From assembly GCA_965221935.1 (NCBI GenBank), contig CBDCSZ010000042.1, forward strand, positions 10,738 through 74,737: DNA of 64,000 bases. The letters run 5' to 3'. This document shows positions 1 to 8,453 of this stretch, piece after piece. The notes beneath the pieces are model-generated. The model was not told the origin of the DNA, made no database searches, and was given only the letters and a program-made list of their open reading frames with translations. How positions within the stretch are numbered: the stretch's first letter is position 1; the number at the start of each line of letters is the position of its first letter. The DNA comes from JAPOXR01 sp965221935 (GTDB lineage: Bacteria; Pseudomonadota; Alphaproteobacteria; Rhodobacterales; Rhodobacteraceae). The position numbers were made by a program, and so were the translations under genes.

Positions 1-831
1 GCCGCCCGACTGCTCGGCAATGCTGTCCAGCAGGAAAGGCGTGACACCCTTGCCTGAAATTTGCCTCCGCTCCGTCTCGGCGATCGCATTTTCAATCCAA
101 GGGGCAAGCCGCTCTGCCGCAATCGCGTCCGCGCTGGGAACCGGATTGGCTGCCAGCATTGCTCCTGGAATGCCCAGCTTCTGCCGCATGGCAAACGCCT
201 CTGCAAACTGGGCCGGCGCGTCCAGCCGGACTCCGGCCGGGATGCCGGATGAGCGCGCCCAGAATGCCGGGAATTCGCTTTGGCCGAACACAGCAACCGA
301 AACGCCAAGTGTTTCAAGCACTTCCAAGGTTTTTGGAATGTCAAGAATCGCCTTCACGCCGGAGGCGACAACCAGGACGGATGTGTTCGAAAGCTCATGT
401 AAATCTTGAGACACATCCAAATGTTGGGAAAAGTTTCTGTGAACTCCGCCAATTCCGCCGGTTGCGAAAACTTCGATGCCCGCGAGGTTGGCACAAATCA
501 TGGTGGATGAGACTGTCGTGGCGCCGCTTTCGCCGGCCGCTAGCGCGAAGGGCAGTTCAGGCCGGCCAAGCTTGGCGACTGGAACCCCCGTCCCGAGCAT
601 TTCGATCTCCTCCCGGTTGAGCCCGATTGCGATGTCGCCTTCGATGACGGCGATGGTTGCCGGCACCGCGCCATGCGAACGGATGCGGTCTTCCGCGTGC
701 AGGGCGGTCTCGATGTTGTGAGGGTAGGGCAGGCCGTGGGCCAGAATTGATGTTTCGAGCGCCACGACCGGCTTTGATTCAGATTGTGCCTGGGCGACTT
801 CCGCTCCGATTTTGAGAGGTGGGTTTTTCAT
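1..831 (-). CDS. psuG: Pseudouridine-5'-phosphate glycosidase, C-terminus cut by window edge
   Basis: PsuG splits pseudouridine 5'-phosphate into uracil and ribose 5-phosphate in the cytoplasm. My minus-strand translation from the ATG at 831 gives the family pattern: ALETSILAHGLPYP near the N-terminus, then GTGVPVAKLG and the GGIGGVHR loop. About 277 residues are visible against roughly 300 expected, so only the last part lies outside the window. The start overlaps the stop of the upstream kinase gene in an ATGA at 828-831, so the pair is translationally coupled. This is the usual psuK-psuG catabolic pair. Family identity is secure; activity is inferred. Confidence 0.93.
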   Translation of the reverse strand, partial: MKNPPLKIGAEVAQAQSESKPVVALETSILAHGLPYPHNIETALHAEDRIRSHGAVPATIAVIEGDIAIGLNREEIEMLGTGVPVAKLGRPELPFALAAGESGATTVSSTMICANLAGIEVFATGGIGGVHRNFSQHLDVSQDLHELSNTSVLVVASGVKAILDIPKTLEVLETLGVSVAVFGQSEFPAFWARSSGIPAGVRLDAPAQFAEAFAMRQKLGIPGAMLAANPVPSADAIAAERLAPWIENAIAETERRQISGKGVTPFLLDSIAEQSGG

Positions 832-1769
832 GCTTTTTGTCCATGTTGTGCGCATGCCGCAGCGGCGTGGGCCATCTGTAAGACCTGCCGGCGCCCCAGA
901 CCCCTGCGCTGCCCGGCAATGTGTGCGGCTGCAAACCGGTCACCGGCGCCGGTGATACCTGCGGCAAGCGAAGCGCCGGGTGCGACGCTGACGACGGTCA
1001 CGGAATCGGCATCGGATGCGGCTCTGTCAGAATCGGTCACAACGGCATGTTCAAATCCTGATTCGATCAGCGCGCGGGCGGCTTCTCCTGAATTGTCGAA
1101 TGTTTTTCCGCATAGTGAGGCAGCTTCCAAACGATTCAGATAGAGTGTTGTCCCGCGCTCAGCGGCCAGCCGCCTGGCGCGGCTGGCCTTATCGGGCGAA
1201 GCCGCGAGATAGATCAGTTCAAAACCCGCGCCTTCACGGAGTCGGCAAAGATCGTTCAAGAAACGCACCGACATGTTGCCGTCAACGGCTACGGTCGGGC
1301 GCGGCTGCTGCTGCGCGAGCCAATCCGCGAGCTGAGTCAGAATTTTTGGCTCTGACCGCTCAAGACAGCGGCAGTCAGCGATCGCGGCAACCATCGCAGT
1401 TTGATCTTCGATGACCAGATAACTGTCTGTTCGGCTGCCAGCTGCCCGCAGAATGCAGTTGGTGTCCAGACCAGCCTCGGCAAGCGCGCCGGTCAGAAGG
1501 TCTCCTTCACGGTCATCTCCAACCGCGGCGAACAGATTTGCGGGCATTTCCTGCTTTGCCAATTCGACCGCCACAGTTGCGGCAACGCCGCCTGGCTGGC
1601 GGGTGATCAGGCCAGGCGAATCAGCCCCCAGCGCCATGCTGCAATCTGCGCGCCCCACGATGTCCCAGTGCGCGGCGCCGATAACGGCCAATCCGGCGTC
1701 GTCTTCAATCATGCCCATCATGTGACGCAATGTCGAAAAAAATCCGCTTGTCAAATTTTCTGTCGTCAC
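828..1769 (-). CDS. psuK: PfkB-family carbohydrate kinase, probable pseudouridine kinase
   Basis: This is a PfkB/ribokinase-family sugar kinase of about 313 residues. The N-terminal part has LAVIGAAHWDI, and the C-terminal part has the anion-hole/catalytic-base signature GITGAGDRFAA. Its overlap with psuG (ATGA at 828-831) points to pseudouridine as substrate: it would make pseudouridine 5'-phosphate for PsuG to cleave. The first in-frame start is a GTG at 1769. ATG codons about 16-19 residues further in, just before the conserved core, are also possible and no Shine-Dalgarno site decides between them. The gene is divergent from rpsB. Confidence 0.85.
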   Translation of the reverse strand: MTTENLTSGFFSTLRHMMGMIEDDAGLAVIGAAHWDIVGRADCSMALGADSPGLITRQPGGVAATVAVELAKQEMPANLFAAVGDDREGDLLTGALAEAGLDTNCILRAAGSRTDSYLVIEDQTAMVAAIADCRCLERSEPKILTQLADWLAQQQPRPTVAVDGNMSVRFLNDLCRLREGAGFELIYLAASPDKASRARRLAAERGTTLYLNRLEAASLCGKTFDNSGEAARALIESGFEHAVVTDSDRAASDADSVTVVSVAPGASLAAGITGAGDRFAAAHIAGQRRGLGRRQVLQMAHAAAACAQHGQKA

Positions 1770-1892
1770 TTACATGGCCGCACTCAAATCACAGACGGGA
1801 ATTGGGCCGGACTGCGGAGACAAGCGGTTTCGGTCCTCCGGTTGGATCATGCATCTGTAGTCCCGTCGAGGCATAAACCGGAAAGGGAAAAA

Positions 1893-2816
1893 ATGTCGCT
1901 TCCAGAATTCACCCTGCGCCAGCTGATTGAAGCCGGCGTTCACTACGGCCATCAGTCTCACCGCTGGAATCCGCTGATGGCGCAGTACATCCACAGCAAA
2001 AAGAACGGTATTCATATCATTGATCTGACCCAGACTGTGCCGATGTTGGATGCCGCGCTCAATAAAGTCACGGAGACAGTGGCGAAGGGCGGCAGCATTC
2101 TGTTTGTGGGAACCAAGCGGCAAGCGCAGAAGCCGATAGCCGATGCGGCGAAACGCAGTGCCCAGTTCTTTATCAATCAGCGCTGGCTGGGGGGCACTCT
2201 GACCAACTGGAAGACGGTGTCGAATTCAATCCAGCGCCTGAATTCCATTGATGAGAAACTCGAGATGGGGGTTGAGGGACTCACGAAAAAGGAATTGCTC
2301 GGGATGCGGCGCGAACAGGCAAAACTGCAGGCCTCGCTGGGCGGTATCCGCGAAATGAAGGGCATTCCGGATATGCTGTTTGCAATTGACGTAAACCGGG
2401 AGGCTCTGGCCATTGCCGAAGCGGCCAAGCTTGGCATTCCAGTGGTGGCGGTTGTTGACACGAATTGCCCGCCGGAAAAGATCGATTACATGATTCCGGG
2501 AAATGACGATGCCGCAAGGGCGATCGCGCTGTATTGCGACCTCATGGCCCGCGCCGCGTTGACAGGGGTGCAAAAGGAGATCAGCGAACGCGGCGAGGAT
2601 CTCGGCGCCGCGGTTGAGGACATGGACGCAGCGCCGAAGGCGGATGCGGTCGAAGCCCAAACAGACGGCGCGGCAAGCGAGGACAGCGCTGGTGAAAGCA
2701 GCGCCGAGACTGCGGCAGAAGCCGAAGAGCCGACGGAAGCCGCGCCGGCTGACACCGGGTCAGCGGAATCCACATCCCAGGCTGATGCCACGCCGAGCGA
2801 GGAAAAGGCCGAATAA
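1893..2816 (+). CDS. rpsB: 30S ribosomal protein S2
   Basis: Ribosomal protein S2 of the small subunit, 307 residues. The start is the ATG at 1893, preceded by a GGAAAGGG Shine-Dalgarno site; the open frame continues upstream but has no S2 homology there. Conserved blocks are visible: AGVHYGHQSHRWNP near residue 14, then IHIIDLTQT. After about residue 235 the protein runs into a low-complexity tail of roughly 65 residues rich in Ala, Glu, Asp and Ser. Alphaproteobacterial S2 proteins are often longer than the E. coli one, but this tail is strongly acidic. The next gene is tsf, as in nearly all bacteria. Confidence 0.97.
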   Translation: MSLPEFTLRQLIEAGVHYGHQSHRWNPLMAQYIHSKKNGIHIIDLTQTVPMLDAALNKVTETVAKGGSILFVGTKRQAQKPIADAAKRSAQFFINQRWLGGTLTNWKTVSNSIQRLNSIDEKLEMGVEGLTKKELLGMRREQAKLQASLGGIREMKGIPDMLFAIDVNREALAIAEAAKLGIPVVAVVDTNCPPEKIDYMIPGNDDAARAIALYCDLMARAALTGVQKEISERGEDLGAAVEDMDAAPKADAVEAQTDGAASEDSAGESSAETAAEAEEPTEAAPADTGSAESTSQADATPSEEKAE

Positions 2817-2876
2817 CCAAATCTTTGCTGCGGAAATATGCCGCGGCGAAGCACATCCCCGGTCAAGGAGACGATC

Positions 2877-3704
2877 ATGAATGTATCGGCTGCAATGGTG
2901 AAGGAACTGCGCAACATGACCGGTGCTGGGATCATGGATGCAAAGAAAGCGCTGGTTGAAAACGACGGTGAAATAGAAGCCGCCGTCGACTGGCTGCGCA
3001 CCAAAGGAATCGCGAAAGCGGCCAAAAAATCGGGCCGGGCGACCGGGGAGGGCCAGGTCTGTGTATTGGTCTCGGATGGCGCCGGCGTTGCCGTGGAGGT
3101 CAATTCCGAGACCGACTTTGTGGCCCGAAACAAGGAATTTTGCAATTTTGCGCGGCAGGTGGCATCGGTTGCCATTACCGTGGATGACCTCGAGAGTCTG
3201 ATGGCGGCGCCGCTCGGCGAAGGAACGGTTGCCGACGCGCTCTCGGCACAAATCGCAGCCCTCGGGGAAAACATGGCAGTCCGCCGCATGCGGAAGACTG
3301 CAGGCGAAAGCATTGCCAGTTATGTCCACAACCAGTCAGAAAACGGCATTGGCAAGATTGGCGTGCTTGTGGCTTTGGCAGGAAAAGACAACGGGATCGG
3401 GCGGCAGATCGCGATGCATGTCGCGGCGACCAATCCGATTTCGCTGTCGGAAGAGGATGCGCCGGCCGACCGGGTGGCACGCGAACGGCAAGTCCTGGGG
3501 GAAATCGCCAAGTCAACTGGAAAACCGGAAGCGATACTTCAGAAGATTGTCGACGGCGGCATGCGGAAGTTTTTTGCGACTGAAACACTGCTAAATCAAA
3601 AGTTCGTGATCAATCCCGATGTCACTGTTGGCCAGGCGGCAACGGATGCGGGAGTGTCGATCACGGGGTTCGTCTTCATGAAGGTTGGCGACAACGCCGA
3701 ATGA
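2877..3704 (+). CDS. tsf: Translation elongation factor Ts
   Basis: EF-Ts is the guanine-nucleotide exchange factor for EF-Tu. The ATG at 2877 has an AAGGAG Shine-Dalgarno site just upstream (2865-2870) and gives 275 residues. The N-terminal UBA-like region reads VKELRNMTGAGIMDAKKAL, and the exchange core contains NSETDFVARN. It follows rpsB after 60 bp, the standard operon. The pyrH and frr genes that often follow are absent; the next gene is aroQ on the other strand. Confidence 0.97.
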   Translation: MNVSAAMVKELRNMTGAGIMDAKKALVENDGEIEAAVDWLRTKGIAKAAKKSGRATGEGQVCVLVSDGAGVAVEVNSETDFVARNKEFCNFARQVASVAITVDDLESLMAAPLGEGTVADALSAQIAALGENMAVRRMRKTAGESIASYVHNQSENGIGKIGVLVALAGKDNGIGRQIAMHVAATNPISLSEEDAPADRVARERQVLGEIAKSTGKPEAILQKIVDGGMRKFFATETLLNQKFVINPDVTVGQAATDAGVSITGFVFMKVGDNAE

Positions 3705-3740
3705 AACCGTGATGCGAAGAGTCTTGGTTCGTCGCCGGGT

Positions 3741-4181
3741 TCAGCGGGCGGCAAGCCGCTCGGCAAGCGCCTTGATCGCCAAAGTGTAACCAGCCGCGCC
3801 GAGGCCACAGATCACACCGTCTGCGACTTTCGACACGTATGAGTGTGACCGAAATTCTTCCCGCCGGTGAATGTTAGACAGGTGAACCTCTATGATCGGA
3901 AGGTCGACTGCGGCCAGCGCGTCGGCGAGTGCGACCGATGTGTGAGTGTAACCGGCGGGGTTGATGATGATCCCGGCCTGCGTGGTGCGCGCATTTTGAA
4001 TTGCCTCAATCAGCTCACCTTCGTGATTTGACTGGAAAAACTCAATCGAGAGGCCGTGCGACTTCGCACTGTCCCAGCACAGCGTTTCAATGGATTCGAG
4101 AGTGGCTGTGCCGTAAATGCCAGGCTCCCGAACGCCAAGCATGTTCAGGTTGGGTCCGTTGACAACCAAGATTGACTGCAT
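3741..4181 (-). CDS. aroQ: Type II 3-dehydroquinate dehydratase
   Basis: Type II dehydroquinase converts 3-dehydroquinate to 3-dehydroshikimate in the shikimate pathway. The 146-residue product has LVVNGPNLNMLG at the N-terminus, the FFQSNHEGELIEAI segment, and the substrate-binding IINPAGYTHTSVAL and EVHLSNIHRREEFR blocks. I chose the ATG at 4181 because homology starts there and AAAGGA lies upstream; the frame stays open 12 codons further. The gene converges with tsf, 36 bp from its stop. Other shikimate genes in the window (aroB, aroK) lie 43 kb away. Confidence 0.95.
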   Translation of the reverse strand: MQSILVVNGPNLNMLGVREPGIYGTATLESIETLCWDSAKSHGLSIEFFQSNHEGELIEAIQNARTTQAGIIINPAGYTHTSVALADALAAVDLPIIEVHLSNIHRREEFRSHSYVSKVADGVICGLGAAGYTLAIKALAERLAAR

Positions 4182-4344
4182 CCTCGCGATCCTTTCTGTC
4201 CAATCAAGCGCGTGCAAAGCCTATGGCGGATGGTATGTAATGGCCATATAACAATACGTTAAGATGAATCCATGGCATTGCCATCCGCAATATTTATTTA
4301 ACATAATATATATTATCGGCCTTTAATCTGTGGCTGTGAAGGTG

Positions 4345-5208
4345 TCATTTGGCTGGCTGACCCGTTTGCTCGGCAGCCTCCAAATCAGCCCAGATCTGTT
4401 CGATCCATCGTTTGATGACCAGTGACTCCTCCCACCGGTCCGACATCTCATTTCCGCGCGCGTCTGTCATGGCATATTCAGGAGGTCCAAGTTCGCACAG
4501 AAACACGCAGTCGCCGGATGTGTTGCGCAGCCTCCAGCTGGCAAGTCCCTCGCGCCACCATTGTTTGAACAGATCGACCCATTTCGCGTGCTGGGGAAAA
4601 TCAAGTTGGAGCTGGATTTGCTGGCGGCTTGCGACCCTGCCCTGAAAGCTCTGAGACCTCTCCAAGACCCGCGAGATATGGCTCCGGTCGCGCCGGCTCA
4701 CCGGGTGACGCATCTCGCGGTCGACAACAAAGTGTGAAAGATCGGCGGAAAGCTGCATTTCGGGAACCGCGTCCAAAAGCGTCAGAGTCGCGTACAGATC
4801 GTTGGTTATGCAGTTGCGATGGGTTTCAAAGTGCACCGGAATCCCCACATGCCCAGCCATTTCTATCCATTGCCGAATGACAGGAACCATTCCTTCGATG
4901 GTGACTGGCATGACCTGCCCGATCACATCCACAAACGGCGCCCCGAAATCCTTTGCCATTCGCAGCGTGTCCTCCAACGCGCCGACCGATTTTGGAAAGG
5001 CGACGATAAGGGGCGTCAGCCCGCACCGTTCCATGTGCGGACGCACGGCATGCGCCTGTTCGACATCGCCCGTGCCCAGGTCGATCGCGAGACCGTGAAA
5101 TCCGGCATTCGCGACCTTTTCGCAGATATCGGACAGATCCAGACAGACTCCCGTCTGATCATGCGGCTGCATGGCCCAGAGCGAAGTGTGAATCTTGAGG
5201 CGGCGCAC
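4345..5208 (-). CDS. Sugar phosphate isomerase/epimerase-like TIM-barrel protein
   Basis: A 287-residue protein of the xylose-isomerase-like/AP endonuclease 2 TIM-barrel superfamily. Probable metal ligands are visible in order: Glu in HFETHRN (around residue 125-130), Asp and His in SADLSHFV (around 155), and Glu in CELGPPEYA (around 245). The start is a GTG at 5208. It lies 17 bp downstream of the desaturase gene on the same strand, so the two are probably co-transcribed. The substrate cannot be read from the sequence; sugar phosphates or related hydroxyacids are typical of the superfamily. Confidence 0.8.
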   Translation of the reverse strand: MRRLKIHTSLWAMQPHDQTGVCLDLSDICEKVANAGFHGLAIDLGTGDVEQAHAVRPHMERCGLTPLIVAFPKSVGALEDTLRMAKDFGAPFVDVIGQVMPVTIEGMVPVIRQWIEMAGHVGIPVHFETHRNCITNDLYATLTLLDAVPEMQLSADLSHFVVDREMRHPVSRRDRSHISRVLERSQSFQGRVASRQQIQLQLDFPQHAKWVDLFKQWWREGLASWRLRNTSGDCVFLCELGPPEYAMTDARGNEMSDRWEESLVIKRWIEQIWADLEAAEQTGQPAK

Positions 5209-5225
5209 CGGTTTAAGCCGCCAAT

Positions 5226-6215
5226 TCAGCCTTCAACCTGAATTCGCAACGGCCGTCGGCCCCCCTTCCGGGGAACGATCCAGACTTCGTTCATGGGATA
5301 GTCTTTTTCGCCTTTGACAGCGAGTTTGCGAATCACCTCGATTTGGAATTCAATCCAGCCCATCCGGTGCACGCTTCCGAGCGAGGCTTCGAGATTCTCA
5401 TTCAGCTTTCTGAGTTTCCAGAAAGGCACCGCCGGAAACGTATGATGCGCTGTGTGGTAAGGCATCTGCCAGCAGAGCCAACGGACAATTGGACCGGCAC
5501 GTGTCGACCGTGTGTTCTCGACGATGTCGTTTTCGTGGCTGAGGCCAAGATGCTCAATCGTGTTTTGCAATTGATGCACCGGCCTGGTTAACGCCAATGG
5601 TACGATCCAATACGCCAGCGCCGCCCACGACTGAAAGAGAATTGATGCCGCGGCAATGACGGCGTAGCCAGCCAGATGCAGCTGCGACTCGATGATGACC
5701 CGCCGCTCCTCCCCCTTGCGGATATACGGCTCAACAATCGTTCCCGAAGCGCGCCGTATCATTCCACAGATCCGGCTTTGCCAGTAACTGACACCGGACA
5801 GCCACAGCAGGTAGCTGCGAAGCGTGTAAGGCTCGCGAATGAGTTCGCCGTCACGTTCCCAATCCTGCGTCCATTGGTGATGCGCAAAATGCATTATCTG
5901 GTCAAAATCCCTTGGAAATAATTGAATAAAACCAATTATCCTGCCAAAAAACTCATTGAGCCAGCGGGTCTTGAAAGCGGTCGCATGCGACAGCTCGTGT
6001 TGCGCGGCATAGAGAAAATTGATCAGCACGCCGAGCAGAAATCCGGTTGCGATCGCCCACCAAGTCCCGAGAGCCAGAGCATGCAGATAACTTGCGGCGG
6101 CGATAGCCAGAACATGACTGCCGAGCTGCAGACTGCCCGCAAGGTCGGATTTTTGACAGAGCTGGCGAAGCTCGACTGGTTTCAAGATTTTACGGCGGGA
6201 AAATACCGCTTCCAA
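5226..6215 (-). CDS. Membrane fatty acid desaturase/hydroxylase family protein
   Basis: An integral membrane di-iron enzyme of the fatty acid desaturase family, 329 residues. The three histidine boxes are present: HELSH at 73-77, HFAHH at 109-113 and HTAHH at 254-258. An extra EHLGLSH lies near 221-227. Hydrophobic segments occur around 35-70 and 183-210. The start is a TTG at 6215 with GGAGAG just upstream. It is first in a two-gene unit with the TIM-barrel gene. The family includes lipid desaturases, sphingolipid hydroxylases and alkane or carotenoid enzymes; the exact substrate is not evident. Confidence 0.85.
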   Translation of the reverse strand: MEAVFSRRKILKPVELRQLCQKSDLAGSLQLGSHVLAIAAASYLHALALGTWWAIATGFLLGVLINFLYAAQHELSHATAFKTRWLNEFFGRIIGFIQLFPRDFDQIMHFAHHQWTQDWERDGELIREPYTLRSYLLWLSGVSYWQSRICGMIRRASGTIVEPYIRKGEERRVIIESQLHLAGYAVIAAASILFQSWAALAYWIVPLALTRPVHQLQNTIEHLGLSHENDIVENTRSTRAGPIVRWLCWQMPYHTAHHTFPAVPFWKLRKLNENLEASLGSVHRMGWIEFQIEVIRKLAVKGEKDYPMNEVWIVPRKGGRRPLRIQVEG

Positions 6216-6611
6216 TTTTGCTCTCCACCCGTGAGGGACCCTGACGCGATATTACAGCAGGAGCGGCCATTCAACAATTCGGAGCAGTCCAATGCGGCCA
6301 TTCGCTGCCGAGCAACAGGCCGGGCGTCATGACATTCAGGCCGTCTGAGCCTGCGCCTTTCTGTGCTGGAGTTGACGCCAACTGCGGGTCTGTTTCGGAT
6401 GAGTGTCAGTGCCGGATGAATACTCCTCAAAAGCGCCGAAGCAAAAATCCCCAGTTTCAGAGCTGCAGGCGCCGCGAGCGCTCGTCCAGAACCGCTTCCA
6501 GCGCCGTGTGCTTGGATCGAATCGTGTCCGCCACACCATCCATGGTATACGCATGGTACGACAGCACAAAATAATCATGTTATTTTAGCGAGCGTCCTAA
6601 GCTGAACTTCA
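6216..6611. other. Intergenic region before the group II intron; no convincing gene
   Basis: This stretch separates the desaturase start from the 5' end of the intron. It should hold the desaturase promoter, but I see no clear motif. A 28-codon minus-strand frame at 6457-6543 (start MDGVADTIRSKHTALEA) resembles the first helix of small DUF465 proteins, but it stops too early and the rest of the family is not visible. Confidence 0.5.
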
Positions 6612-7820
6612 GTGCGCCGTGGCAAGGCGCTTCTCTCTGGCGGGTGCGAAACCCGCTCAGCAACTGTCGCTCCGGTTGGCAGCAGCCAGGGCGGTTCATG
6701 GAGGCAACGAAATGGACTGAAGCACTCTGGTGCAGAAGGGCCGCCTTGGGCGGTTCAGCGACCATGCGGGCCGGAACGCGAGTGAACGCTGAGCAGGCCT
6801 CGAAACGGTTGATTCGGAAGCCGACCCTCCTGAAGTCAGGGGAAGGCCGACGGCAGGTCGAGAAGCGAGCGACGCGGGCATCGGCCTGTTTCCGCCGGGG
6901 CAGTGGCGCTGGCATGCATGGAAGATGAGGGAAGAGGCAACACGGGAAGCTCTGTCGGCGGCGCGCACGCGCAGACCGGAAATCCGCGAGGACCAGTCCG
7001 GGCCGGCAGGGTGGCGGACAGGCCCGTATGACTGAAGACGCCGGGTAACGCCGGCCGAGGAAAGGGGCCTGACTTCGGGAGAGGCATGGAAAGGAGGCAG
7101 GGACATGACGACTGGCGGCAGCCTGACAGGGTCAGATAAGGTTCGGAAACTCCAGACTGTGCTGCATGCGAAAGCGAAGGAAGAACCCGAACGCCGCTTT
7201 CACGCCCTGATTGACAAGGTCTGGCGAATGGATTTCCTGAACGAAGCCTGGGCCAGGGTCCGCCGCAACGGCGGCTCTGCCGGGGTCGGCGGGGAGACGT
7301 TCGCGGACATTGAGGCGCAGGGCGTGGACCGCTGGCTTGGGGAACTGTCGCGGGATCTGAGGGAGGGGACCTACAGGCCGAAACCGGTGCGTCAGGTTCT
7401 GATCCCGAAGAAACAGCCCGGCAAGCTGCGGCCATTGGGCATTCCCTGCATACGGGACCGGGTGGCGCAGACATCGGCCATGCTCGTGCTTGAGCCGATA
7501 TTCGAGGCCGACCTGCAGCCGGAGCAGTATGCCTGCCGGCCGGGGCGGAGCGCGAAGGACGCGGTGAAGCGCGTCCACAGCCTCCTGAACACGGGGCACA
7601 GCGAGGTGGCCGGCTGCGACCTGTCCAACTGTTTCGGCGAAATACCGCATGCCGAACTGATGAAGTGCATCGCCCGGCGCGTGAGCGACGGACGGATGCC
7701 CGGCCTCATCAAGGCGTGGCTGGAGATGCCGGTGGAGGAGGACGACGGCGAAGGCGGCGCACGCCGCGCGAACCGGGCGCGCAGGGAACGGAAAGGGACC
7801 CCGCAGGGGGCTCCGGTCTC

Positions 7821-7846
7821 GCCCCGAACGCAAAAGGCAACTTCCG
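7821..7846. repeat. Left terminal inverted repeat of the serine-recombinase element
   Basis: A 26-bp sequence starting GCCCCGAACGCAAAAGG. Its reverse complement is found at 10020-10045 with one mismatch (C to T at position 18). Confidence 0.9.
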
Positions 7847-7924
7847 CTTTGAACGGGAGATTTTGCAATGGCGCGACCGTCCCCTGATTGACTTACGACG
7901 CAAACGGTAATATTCTTATGACAA

Positions 7925-8254
7925 ATGGCGCGATCATCCCGATCCCAAAAGGTCGAGCGGCTCAACGCCGCGCACGCCTTGCTCGCCCAGGGCGTCACGG
8001 CGAGCGAAGCGGCGCTTCGCCTGTCGCAGCGCTTCGGGTTGTCTCAACGTCAGGCGTATCGCTACCTTCAGGATGCGCGCGCCATGGGCCGGCCGGTCGA
8101 GCCGGCCGAGGCGCTGATCCCGATCACCATCAAGATTCCGGGCACGCTGGCGGCGGCGTTGCGGACGCATTCCAGAAGCAGCGGCGACTCGATCGGGGAG
8201 ATCGTCGCGCGGGCCTTGAGGCGCTTCTTCGCGGACGCAGGTCGTCATGGCTGA
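7925..8254 (+). CDS. Small DNA-binding-like accessory protein of the serine element
   Basis: A 109-residue protein. The N-terminal half looks like a helix-turn-helix: ASEAALRLSQRFGLSQRQAYRYL, with conserved spacing around the turn. The C-terminal half (about 65-109) resembles a ribbon-helix-helix: IPITIKIPGTLAAALRTHS followed by a helix ending ARALRRFF. It overlaps the next ORF (ATG at 8247, stop at 8252-8254). Its position before the recombinase suggests a regulator or recombination-directionality partner. That role is inferred from position and fold only. Confidence 0.7.
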   Translation: MARSSRSQKVERLNAAHALLAQGVTASEAALRLSQRFGLSQRQAYRYLQDARAMGRPVEPAEALIPITIKIPGTLAAALRTHSRSSGDSIGEIVARALRRFFADAGRHG

Positions 8255-8453
8255 ACGTCGCTCACGCTCTCGACCCGCCGTTCACCTCGATTACGCCTTC
8301 GATCGCCTGCTCGCCGCCAAGCTCCAGAACGCCTACGCGATCCTGGTGCCCGATCGGGCGCACAAGATCCCGCCGCGAACCCACGACGTAGGAGACGATC
8401 ATGAAGATTGCAGCCCTGTACGCGCGGGTCTCGGGCGAGCAGCAGAGAGATAG
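8247..8453 (+). CDS. Short ORF linking accessory protein and recombinase
   Basis: A 68-codon ORF whose ATG lies inside the end of the upstream gene and whose 3' part overlaps the recombinase start by 53 bp. The first 40 residues (AVHLDYAFDRLLAAKLQNAY) look like real protein; the end runs in the recombinase's alternate frame and may be fortuitous. I do not recognise a family. The overlapping layout suggests translational coupling across all three ORFs of the element. Confidence 0.45.
   Translation: MAERRSRSRPAVHLDYAFDRLLAAKLQNAYAILVPDRAHKIPPRTHDVGDDHEDCSPVRAGLGRAAER

Noticed and set aside
6457..6543. A 28-codon minus-strand frame resembling the first helix of DUF465 proteins
   Set aside because: It ends far short of the family length and no downstream homology continues in any frame, so I cannot call it a gene.
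6590..6612. Class C group II intron downstream of a terminator
   Set aside because: The nearby perfect terminator lies 3' of the intron, not at its 5' exon, so that target rule is not met.
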